A stretch of DNA of 34,418 nucleotides from contig JALPWY010000017.1 of the NCBI GenBank assembly GCA_023271875.1, positions 1 to 34,418 on the forward strand, in the 5' to 3' direction. How positions within the stretch are numbered: position 1 is the stretch's first letter; each line of letters begins with the position of its first letter. The position numbers and the translations under genes were made by a program. Of the stretch, positions 16,314-23,487 are shown piece by piece. This stretch comes from Nitrospinaceae bacterium (GTDB lineage: Bacteria; Nitrospinota; Nitrospinia; Nitrospinales; VA-1). The notes under the pieces were generated by a model. The model had not been told where the DNA came from. It did not search any database and saw only the letters and a list, made by a program, of their open reading frames with translations.

Positions 16314-17924
16314 TTATGCAATCACGCTGACTGTTTGAGAAATATCATCAAATATAAAAGATGTTTGTCTGGTTGACTCTTGATTGGCTTTTATCTCCAG
16401 ATCCTCTGTATTTATATAATCAAAATCATTTGTATCAGGTTGATCATTTGTATCAGGTTGACCGGAATGATCTCGTTGTTGAGAAAATTCTGGATTGCTG
16501 TCCCCGCCTACAAAAACTGAAAAACCATCCAACTTGAGTCCCTGGCTTAACATCGAATCCCTGAGTTGTGATAAATTACTTTCAATGGCTTGCTTTACCG
16601 CTTGATTTTCTGCAATGATTACAGTTCGTACTCCATCACCTGATGTGATGATATTCATACGGACTCTTCCCAAGGATGGAGGATCGAGTTGAATTTTTAC
16701 TTCACTTTGCGAACCGTTAGAGCGAATCGATAATCTATTTATAATTTGGTCTATTACTCTGCTTTCGATGGGTGCCTTGTAAATTGTACTTTCAGAGATT
16801 GCTGCCTTTGTGTTCAAAATACTCTTGTTGTTGCCCCCGCCTGCCCCGTTGTTGTTCAATACTTGAACTTCACCGTTGGCTTTGATTGCTTCCAAGCTTT
16901 TGCTTTTAGTCGCATCCAAGTTTGCATCAGCGTATTTCATGCCGATGGTACTCTGAGAGATCGTTTTTCCTTGTCTTGTATCTTTTGATTCGGCCTTAAG
17001 ATTATCGCCCGTTGACGACACCTTTTCATCTCCTTTGGAAGCGCCTTCATCACGGTGTTTATTTCCATCTGGATTGAACTTGTTTTTAATTTCCGATTTT
17101 TTTACTGTAGTTTCCTCTTTCTTTTGTGGCCCAGTTTCTATGTTAACTAAGTCCTTAGAAGTTTGGCCGGCAACTTCAGGTTTTGTCATTTTATCTACGG
17201 CACTGAAATCCTGTTTAGCTAATTCGCTATTCAAATTTGATCTATTATTTTGTTGTGATTCAAATTTTTGTATGAAATTTTTTGCTTCCTTGTCAGTAAA
17301 GCCAGCCTGTTTTAATAAGTCATTTATTAAGCCTTTTCTGTTTTCTAGTTGTGAAAATGAATTTTCATTCAGGCCGTTGGTAGACAGGTAATCTTGGAAT
17401 GAAAAATCTTTGAGTTTTGAATTTTGTGCTGTTAAAGATTGTAATAAAGCTCCAACATCCAATCCGGAATCATTATTAAAAATTTCAAGTAGTGTTTCCA
17501 TGGTCTGTACATCAAAACCCAACTCTTTTAAATAATCCATAGCTTCTTGAAAGTTGTCAACAGAAGCAAGTTCCTGAGGAGCAATATTTTCTGACTCTGT
17601 GGAAGTGGACTCTGTTTCACTCAAAGATTCTTGTGTAGTATTTTGATCTATTTCCTTTGAGGTGGTTTTATCTATTGGTTGGCCTTCCTTCGACTGAGAT
17701 TTTTCTATTGGTTTTTTTTCGGATGGTTTTTGAGAGGAAGAATGATTCTGTCTTTCTGTTTCCGGTTTGTTATTTTCATTCACAGGCGAAACCCTATGGC
17801 TTGCGTCATCCATAATTCTCTGGAACCCAAACCCATCATCACTAACATCATGCCTCTGAGGAGTCACCGCTTGTTCGACAGGTGCCTGTGGAGTGAAAAC
17901 TGCTAAAAAATCTGGTTGGCCCAC
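16314..17924 (-). CDS. fliK: Flagellar hook-length control protein FliK
   Basis: Measures hook length and switches the export gate from hook to filament substrates. As in the family, most of the 536 residues are poorly conserved, hydrophilic and rich in Ser, Gln, Asn, Lys and Glu. The conserved part is the C-terminal Flg_hook domain (about 390-480) with QIINRLSIRS, VKIQLDPPSLGRVRMNII, AENQAVKQAIESNLSQLRDSM and GLKLDGFSVFV. The start is GTG (17922-17924) with AAAGG upstream; no better start exists. An 18-bp tandem duplication (16426-16461) doubles a DQPDTN unit in the tail. It is first in the hook operon, about 65 bases after a sigma-54-type promoter. Confidence 0.92.
   Translation of the reverse strand: MGQPDFLAVFTPQAPVEQAVTPQRHDVSDDGFGFQRIMDDASHRVSPVNENNKPETERQNHSSSQKPSEKKPIEKSQSKEGQPIDKTTSKEIDQNTTQESLSETESTSTESENIAPQELASVDNFQEAMDYLKELGFDVQTMETLLEIFNNDSGLDVGALLQSLTAQNSKLKDFSFQDYLSTNGLNENSFSQLENRKGLINDLLKQAGFTDKEAKNFIQKFESQQNNRSNLNSELAKQDFSAVDKMTKPEVAGQTSKDLVNIETGPQKKEETTVKKSEIKNKFNPDGNKHRDEGASKGDEKVSSTGDNLKAESKDTRQGKTISQSTIGMKYADANLDATKSKSLEAIKANGEVQVLNNNGAGGGNNKSILNTKAAISESTIYKAPIESRVIDQIINRLSIRSNGSQSEVKIQLDPPSLGRVRMNIITSGDGVRTVIIAENQAVKQAIESNLSQLRDSMLSQGLKLDGFSVFVGGDSNPEFSQQRDHSGQPDTNDQPDTNDFDYINTEDLEIKANQESTRQTSFIFDDISQTVSVIA
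16426..16461. repeat. 18-bp tandem duplication within fliK
   Basis: Two identical 18-bp units, 16426-16443 and 16444-16461, encode DQPDTN twice in the variable C-terminal tail of FliK. The length is a multiple of three, so the frame is kept. It is likely a slippage duplication in a disordered region. Confidence 0.9.
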
Positions 17925-18268
17925 AATGAATACCTTTTATGCTCAAGTTAAAAAATGATTCACCCTATTACATTCTTCTAACAGGATTAACTTACTTTGA
18001 GCAAAAGGTATGCCAAATTATAAAAATATATTTTAATCCTTTAGATATAAGCTATTACAGACATTTAAGTGGATAGACATTAAATAAAGACCTCGGCAAG
18101 ATTTTCCTAAAAAGAGGCAATTTTATCTAATTTTAGAAAATATTCTTGAATTGTATTTAAATTGTTAATCATATTTTTTTAATTATTTTTGTGTCGCTTT
18201 GGGTATTGAAAAGCCAAGTTATCCAGCAGAGTTGTATATTGTTCAAGTTTGTTTGTTATAATTTTAAC
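17925..18268. other. AT-rich intergenic region between fliK and the endonuclease gene
   Basis: It holds the sigma-54 promoter of the hook operon (18001-18015) and the fliK ribosome site. The part from about 18020 to 18268 is very AT-rich, must carry the promoter of the divergent endonuclease gene and shows no other gene or clear repeat. The frame of the endonuclease stays open to a GTG at 18191, but the 26 added residues resemble no signal or domain. Confidence 0.6.
18001..18015 (-). promoter_or_regulatory. Sigma-54 (RpoN) promoter of the fliK-flgD-flgE operon
   Basis: On the minus strand the sequence reads TGGCATACCTTTTGC followed by T. It matches the -24/-12 consensus TGGCAC-N5-TTGC with the right five-base spacing and one mismatch (T for C). 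The predicted start of transcription is near 17989, giving a leader of about 65 bases before the fliK GTG. Sigma-54 control of hook genes is known in several flagellar systems. An enhancer-binding regulator is not in the window. Confidence 0.82.
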
Positions 18269-19048
18269 ATGCATATTTTTAATATAATTATTTTTAGTTT
18301 TACTTTTTTTATTTCTATTGTAATTTGTGCGCAATCTCAGGAACTAGATAGGAGTATGTTTAAAAGCTCCAGCATGGTTAGCCTAGAGGTAGCAAAAAAA
18401 GAAATTAAGCAGGTCTATCTAGATAGTGGCCAGACCAAGACGCTACATTGTGGATGTTTTTTTGATAAACAAAAACAGGTCTACCCAAACTCATGTGATA
18501 TTACTCCTTCAAAATATCCTATCAGTGACAAGAAAATAATTTTGAAATGGGTACATGCTATGCCTTTATCCGCTTTTGCAGATTCTATGAATTGTTGGAA
18601 TCAATTGATTTGTACCAAATCAGATGGTTCGATGTTTAAGGGAGCGAACTGTTGCGGTACCATTTCCCCAAAGTTTAAATCTATGGAATCTGATATGCAC
18701 AATTTGATTCCCTCTTTTGATTGGTCTATGGGAACCGATAATAATTCTTCTAAATCAATCTCTTTTGGAGGAGTTGAGGAATATAAAATGTGCAGCAATG
18801 AAGGTGTTATTTCAAATGATCCTACTGGCAAAGCTCGAGGTAACCTAGCACGGGCTTATTTTTACATGTCTTTTTTATATCGAATTCATATTCAGGATCG
18901 GTTGGAGGAAAAACTCAGAATGTGGCATTTTGAAGATCCCCCAGATAAGATGGACGAGATAAGGAACTCTTTGATTGAACAGGTCCAGGGTAACCGAAAT
19001 CCTTTTATTGATCACCCGGAAGTCGTCGAGCGCGTGAGAGATTTTTGA
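18269..19048 (+). CDS. Endonuclease I (EndA/Vvn)-family secreted nuclease, altered active site
   Basis: A periplasmic or secreted protein of 259 residues with signal peptide MHIFNIIIFSFTFFISIVICA. The family framework is plain: HAMPLSAF, NCWNQLIC, CCGTISPKFKSMESDMHNLIPS, ARGNLARAYFYMSFLYRI, and EQVQGNRNPFIDHPEVVERV. In EndA and Vvn the first block is E-W-E-H-V-x-P, with the second Glu binding the metal and His as base. Here it reads K-W-V-H-A-M-P: the His (96) stays, but the metal-binding Glu is Val95 (GTA at 18551-18553, one base from GAA). The usual GEVN..RSN part after HNL is also replaced (SFDWSMGTDNNSS). The Asn of HNL (145) remains. It may be inactive or changed in activity. The ATG at 18269 was preferred to the GTG at 18191 because it gives a clean signal peptide. 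Confidence 0.85.
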   Translation: MHIFNIIIFSFTFFISIVICAQSQELDRSMFKSSSMVSLEVAKKEIKQVYLDSGQTKTLHCGCFFDKQKQVYPNSCDITPSKYPISDKKIILKWVHAMPLSAFADSMNCWNQLICTKSDGSMFKGANCCGTISPKFKSMESDMHNLIPSFDWSMGTDNNSSKSISFGGVEEYKMCSNEGVISNDPTGKARGNLARAYFYMSFLYRIHIQDRLEEKLRMWHFEDPPDKMDEIRNSLIEQVQGNRNPFIDHPEVVERVRDF

Positions 19049-19373
19049 TTTAATCACTAAATTTAATGCAAAACTCCCACCTCCTGTTAAATGGGTAATG
19101 ACATATAATCAATGCCATACCAAAACGAATACCGATTATTTTGGAGCTTCGTTAAAATCTTGTGAGTACCTGTTTCAGAAAAAAGGTTACTTATTAGTCG
19201 GTTGTAATATTGTGAGTTCAAATGCTTTTTTTGTAAGAAAAGATTTGATAGGAGAACATGTTCATTCGAATTGTTCGGTTGAAAATCACTATGAAGAGCT
19301 GAAAAATTGGTTGTTGGCTGGCTTTAGTCCTGGCTTAGTGGCAGATTTTGGTCCATACGAAGATAATCTATGA
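19038..19373 (+). pseudogene. 5'-truncated C-terminal remnant of a methyltransferase-like protein
   Basis: The open frame encodes DYFGASLKSCEYLFQKKGYLLVGCN and NAFFVRKDL, a C-terminal signature I recall from SAM-methyltransferase-like or hypothetical proteins of about 250-300 residues found in surface-glycan loci. Only about 100 residues remain. Family-like residues (NAKLPPPVKWVMTYN) occur upstream of the first ATG (19098), back to about 19060, where no start codon exists. A stop at 19035-19037 closes the frame inside the 3' end of the endonuclease gene. So the first two thirds have been lost and the remnant is joined to the endonuclease gene. A 91-residue protein from 19098 could still be made. 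The family name is from memory; the truncation is seen. Confidence 0.6.
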
Positions 19374-19430
19374 GATTTTCGGTTAACTGGCGAGATAAAA
19401 TTTTTTGTATTGGTAACATTTGTGATTAAG

Positions 19431-19517
19431 TGGTGCCGAAGGACGGACTCGAACCGTCACAGGGTTGCCCCTACTGGATTTTGAATCCAGCGCGTCTACC
19501 AATTTCACCACTTCGGC
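19431..19517 (-). tRNA. tRNA-Leu (anticodon CAA)
   Basis: An 87-base tRNA on the minus strand. The acceptor stem is GCCGAAG (19517-19511) with CTTCGGC, the discriminator is A and CCA is encoded (19431-19433). The D arm contains TTGGTAGACGC. The anticodon stem-loop is CTGGA-TTCAAAA-TCCAG with anticodon CAA, which reads UUG. A long class II variable arm (about TAGGGGCAACCCTGT) and the T arm GGTTCGAGTCC follow. The long variable arm and A73 fit leucine. Sequence flanking its 3' end holds the gene remnant; no copy of the tRNA end was seen elsewhere in the window. Confidence 0.97.
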
Positions 19518-19752
19518 CTGATATCTACTACAATAAACAAAAAAATTTGGAATGCACTATTTCTATATCTATTCTAAAAACTGTGAAGCCACACTGATAT
19601 AAATTTATAAAATTATATCAAATTTATCTAAAAATAAATATGTCCGATCATCGATATTATCAACATAATAAAAATATTTCTACCGAAGTTTATATACCGA
19701 TTACCGTCTTGCTATTATGTCAGCAATTGAGAGATAAATAATTTCAAAGCCA

Positions 19753-21546
19753 TTAACGTCTTATTTGTTTTCTAATTTTCTTGATTAGAATTCGGATGTT
19801 GTCCGCGTCTTTTTGATTTGGATCGATAGATAGAGCTCTCGAAAAAAAGGCTGCAGCTTCTTCAGGTTTTTTTAAATGATAATAGTAAATAATGCCAAGA
19901 TTTCTCATAGAAGAAGCATAATCAGGTTTGACCTCGACAGCTTGTTTTAAGTGAAATTCCGCTAGTTCAATTTGCTTTCGTTTTAGATATATTTCTCCAA
20001 GCACTGCATGTGTCTCTGGAATTTTCGGTCTTATCAAGGCTGCAATCTGCAACAATCGCAGCGCCTCTTCTTCCCTACCTCTTTTAAGATAAAGATTTGC
20101 TAGATTAAAGTTTGTAGCAAAAATATTGGGATTTAGAGCCAGCGCTTTTTCAAAATATTCAACTGCTAAATCAATATTTCCAGTTACAGTATAAGCATGT
20201 GCTAAGTTAATTACGGGACGAACTTTTAGTGGCGATTTTTTTAATGTGTCGTTCCAAAGTGATATTTCACTTGCCCAAATTTTATTTCTTTGTATTGTTA
20301 ATCCCGAAAATATTAGTGATATAAAAATACTAGCCACCAAGATAATTTTTTTACACTTTGTTGAGTGGTTAGAAAAAACCAAATGTGGCACCCTATATAT
20401 GCAATACGCTATTACCGCATAAAATGAATACGAAGCGAGATATGTCCTATGCTCAGCAGCCAAATCGTTTAGAGTAATGATTGATGAAGAAGGCGATAAA
20501 ACTATCAGAAACCAGCAAAAGAAATATAATAAAAGACGATTTTCTTTAGCTCGACATGAAAAATAAATTAATCCTGCGATTCCTATCAATACTGTAATAA
20601 ACTTCCATGACCACCATTCAGTTACTAATTGGATATCAGGGTCTATATTTAAATTAATCGGAAACAACAATAACTTGACGTAATAATAGAAAATTACAGA
20701 TGGTTGGGTAAGCATGTAGTTTAGCCTACCGATATCTTCGCCCGCGGTTGATTCGCCAATTAAAAATAATTCGTCCGTTAATAGCTTATGAAATAATAAG
20801 CTAACTCCAACCAACAGAATAAACCCGATACCCCACTTTCGCTTTTTCAACCAACGAATAGATGTGGACTCTGATTCTTGTCCGAAAAAAAAATATAATA
20901 ACAACATCAATGGTAGGGTTATTACCGTCTGTTTAACGCTAAAGCCTAAAATGAATGCGATAAAGATAATAAATAAGACTAAAACCTTGAAGGCTGTTTT
21001 TATCGGACGATCTCTAACAAGATAAATCTGGAATAATAAAAACGAACTTAGATAAAAGGTTCCCGCAAAAACTTCGGAACGGCTCATTATATAAATAACC
21101 GCCTCAGTCTGGATAGGGTGGATCAAAAAAAGTACTGCCGTAAAAAGGGCTACAAAACGTGTCTCATCATTTTTAGATTGACTAGCAATCGACCCCAAAT
21201 AACACCATATCCGGAACGTTATAAAATAAACCAATACGGAATTAATAAGATGCAAGAACATGTTAATGAGATGAAAACCAAACGTCCGGAAACCATCCAA
21301 ATGAACGTTAAAAGCAAGGGAGATTTGCAATAACCCGCGATGAATAAATTCTTTCCAAAAATAATTTATATTCAGTTGTTCATCGATGTTGTCTAAACGG
21401 TGGTGATTAGTTATATACGCAACCGTATCGAACTGAAAAGGATTATGTAAATGGTTTCCATAAACAAGACTTCCAAGAACCAAAATAAAAAGACAGGATC
21501 TAAAGTGAACACGATGATATAATGAGTTTTGTTTTAAAGTTTTCAT
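19753..21546 (-). CDS. TMTC-like GT-C membrane protein with TPR tail, third in the operon
   Basis: A 597-residue inner-membrane protein, paralogue of the two genes upstream. The polytopic part (about 1-420) has the shared landmarks NPFQFD (Asp40), FGFHLINMFLHLINS, LIHPIQTEAVIYIMSRSEV and SPSSSIITLNDLAAEHRTYLAS; about four TPR units follow to the end. In the other family members here the first loop has Asp-Asp; this one has Asp40-Thr41 (GAT ACG), so one of the two acids is missing. Its ATG overlaps the preceding gene's stop by four bases, so it is translationally coupled. The function is probably glycosyl transfer at the periplasmic face, but the lost Asp could mean altered or no activity. Confidence 0.82.
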   Translation of the reverse strand: MKTLKQNSLYHRVHFRSCLFILVLGSLVYGNHLHNPFQFDTVAYITNHHRLDNIDEQLNINYFWKEFIHRGLLQISLAFNVHLDGFRTFGFHLINMFLHLINSVLVYFITFRIWCYLGSIASQSKNDETRFVALFTAVLFLIHPIQTEAVIYIMSRSEVFAGTFYLSSFLLFQIYLVRDRPIKTAFKVLVLFIIFIAFILGFSVKQTVITLPLMLLLYFFFGQESESTSIRWLKKRKWGIGFILLVGVSLLFHKLLTDELFLIGESTAGEDIGRLNYMLTQPSVIFYYYVKLLLFPINLNIDPDIQLVTEWWSWKFITVLIGIAGLIYFSCRAKENRLLLYFFCWFLIVLSPSSSIITLNDLAAEHRTYLASYSFYAVIAYCIYRVPHLVFSNHSTKCKKIILVASIFISLIFSGLTIQRNKIWASEISLWNDTLKKSPLKVRPVINLAHAYTVTGNIDLAVEYFEKALALNPNIFATNFNLANLYLKRGREEEALRLLQIAALIRPKIPETHAVLGEIYLKRKQIELAEFHLKQAVEVKPDYASSMRNLGIIYYYHLKKPEEAAAFFSRALSIDPNQKDADNIRILIKKIRKQIRR

Positions 21547-23483
21547 CGTTTTGGAATATTTTGAATTATTTCGACTACGTGAAGTAAGCTCCGAGCTCGT
21601 GTGTCATTTGGTTTTCTTTCTATCACGGTTTTCAAGTGAGGAATTGCCTTACTGAACTGCTTTTTAGCGATATACAAATTTGCTAGATTATTATGAATCG
21701 TGTTTTTATCTTCCATGGTTAGTGCTTTTTTAAATGCCAATTCCGCCTTATCCAGAACTTTTAAGTTCCAAAAAACTATTCCAATATTATTTTGTGCCTC
21801 TACTCGATTTGGTTCTAATTCAAGAACCTTTCGATATGATTTTAGAGCCGAGTCATATTGCTTCAGCATTCGAAAGGCATTCCCAAGTTCTTGGTGATAT
21901 AAGGCGCGATGATTTTTAATTTTGATTGCTTCTAACAAAAAAGGTAACGCTTCTGCGGGTTTATTGAGCTTTAGCCTCATTAATCCAGAGTTAAAAAATA
22001 CCTGAGAGCGGTTTGCTCCTAGTTTTAAGGCAAGGTCATATTTTAACTTGGCCTTATCCCATTCCTTATTTCGAGAGTGGATATGTCCCATATTTATATA
22101 GGGGTCCGTGCTTGATGGAGAAAGAGCTGATGAAATCTCAAACGATTTTTGTGCTTCCTTCAATCGCTCTTTAGAAAGATAAGCTGTGCCCAAATTATTG
22201 TGTACCATTGATTTATATGGGGACTTCCTAACTGTATCTTCCCAGAGATTTATTTCTGATCGATAATCAAGGCTTCTTTCCATAGTCAGAAATCCATAGA
22301 TAATTAGAAGAATTATAAGTGTAGGTATTACTTTACGATGAGAGGCACTTCTTAAAAACAGTATTCCCAACCCCATGTTTATTCCAATTCCGGGTAGGTA
22401 GGTTCTATGTTCCGTAGCAATTTGTTTTAATGGAATAATGCTGGAAGTGGGTAGTATTGTAATTAATGCCCAGATAAAGGCGCATTTTAGAAGAATAGAT
22501 TTTTGATAAAATATACCAATGGCAATGCCGACACCTATTATAAGTGATCCAATCCATTCCCAGTCGAAGAAACCTGATACTAATCTTATATCTGGTTCGA
22601 AATTAAGGTTTATAGGAAAAATTAATTTTGCGAGATAGTATGAGATAACAACCTTAATCTGGGTCAATATATAAAGACCTCGGTCGATCATATGTGAATA
22701 TGGATCAGTTTTTATTACCAACAAATTCCCCATTTGAACATAGCGATACAAAAGATAAATAATTAGGGGAATCAGAATCACCCCTAACTCAGGAAGAAAC
22801 TTGTGAAAGTTTTTTGTTGAAGACTGTAGCCATAAATAAAGGACCGCTACAATTGGCAATGTAACAATTATTTCTTTGGTCCCCAGTCCTAAATAAAATA
22901 GAAATAAGATAACTATAGGATAGTGAACCTTTTTCCACTTATTTTTTTGCTTTTCTTTTGAATTAACAAACCTTATGAAAAGATAAAAAGAGGATAAATA
23001 AAATAGTGTTACTAGCACGGAAGAACGGCTGGATAGGTAGATGATAGATTCTACATTTATCGGACTAAAAATATGAATCAAGGATACTGCAAGAGGAAGC
23101 CTTTGAAATGTGAGTGTAAGTGCGGGATTTTCAATTGCCACAAGCTCCATCGTTAAAAAATAAAGAATGATTCCGACACACAGATGCAACATGAGATTAA
23201 TTAAGTGATACCCAAATACATCCAGCTGGCCGATTGCATGATTCACTGAGAATGTGAAAAGTAAAATAGACCTATTAAATATATTTTGAACCCCAACCAT
23301 TTGTTGAAACTTGGATAGATTCTTTATATAGGGATTATCCTCAATGGCGTGGGCATCATCATATAAAAATGGGGAATGTACTGTAGCAAAAAAAATTATG
23401 ACACCACAAACGCAAATCAAAGCCAGGGCCTTGACTCTCCTTGAAATAGGGAAATTATCCATAGTGGGATTTACAAATTTCAT
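21543..23483 (-). CDS. TMTC-like GT-C membrane protein with TPR tail, second in the operon
   Basis: A 646-residue membrane protein with the same plan as its neighbours. Asp42-Asp43 stand in SPFLYDDAHAIEDNPYI in the first external loop, followed by FGYHLINLMLHL, SPINVESIIYLSSRSSVLVTLFYLSSFYLF and LPTSSIIPLKQIATEHRTYLPGIG; about six TPR units fill residues about 425-640. The His-Pro of the second landmark (HPIN/HPIQ in the three paralogues) is Ser-Pro here (FSPIN). It starts four bases after the stop of the first operon gene and overlaps the third by four bases, a tight operon. Substrate and partner are unknown; TPR arrays usually mediate protein contacts. Confidence 0.83.
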   Translation of the reverse strand: MKFVNPTMDNFPISRRVKALALICVCGVIIFFATVHSPFLYDDAHAIEDNPYIKNLSKFQQMVGVQNIFNRSILLFTFSVNHAIGQLDVFGYHLINLMLHLCVGIILYFLTMELVAIENPALTLTFQRLPLAVSLIHIFSPINVESIIYLSSRSSVLVTLFYLSSFYLFIRFVNSKEKQKNKWKKVHYPIVILFLFYLGLGTKEIIVTLPIVAVLYLWLQSSTKNFHKFLPELGVILIPLIIYLLYRYVQMGNLLVIKTDPYSHMIDRGLYILTQIKVVISYYLAKLIFPINLNFEPDIRLVSGFFDWEWIGSLIIGVGIAIGIFYQKSILLKCAFIWALITILPTSSIIPLKQIATEHRTYLPGIGINMGLGILFLRSASHRKVIPTLIILLIIYGFLTMERSLDYRSEINLWEDTVRKSPYKSMVHNNLGTAYLSKERLKEAQKSFEISSALSPSSTDPYINMGHIHSRNKEWDKAKLKYDLALKLGANRSQVFFNSGLMRLKLNKPAEALPFLLEAIKIKNHRALYHQELGNAFRMLKQYDSALKSYRKVLELEPNRVEAQNNIGIVFWNLKVLDKAELAFKKALTMEDKNTIHNNLANLYIAKKQFSKAIPHLKTVIERKPNDTRARSLLHVVEIIQNIPKR

Positions 23484-23487
23484 AAAT

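Noticed and set aside
19431-19517. tRNA-Leu as an attachment site of an integrated element.
   Set aside because: No integrase, no repeat of the tRNA 3' end and no phage-like genes were seen in the window; only the nearby gene remnant hints at rearrangement.
19600-19626. AT-only inverted repeat (TAAATTT.../AAATTTA with an inner ATA/TAT) between the TMTC operon and tRNA-Leu.
   Set aside because: Contains only one C, which is bulged out of the stem; such pairing is expected by chance in AT-rich DNA, and no T tract follows as in a terminator.
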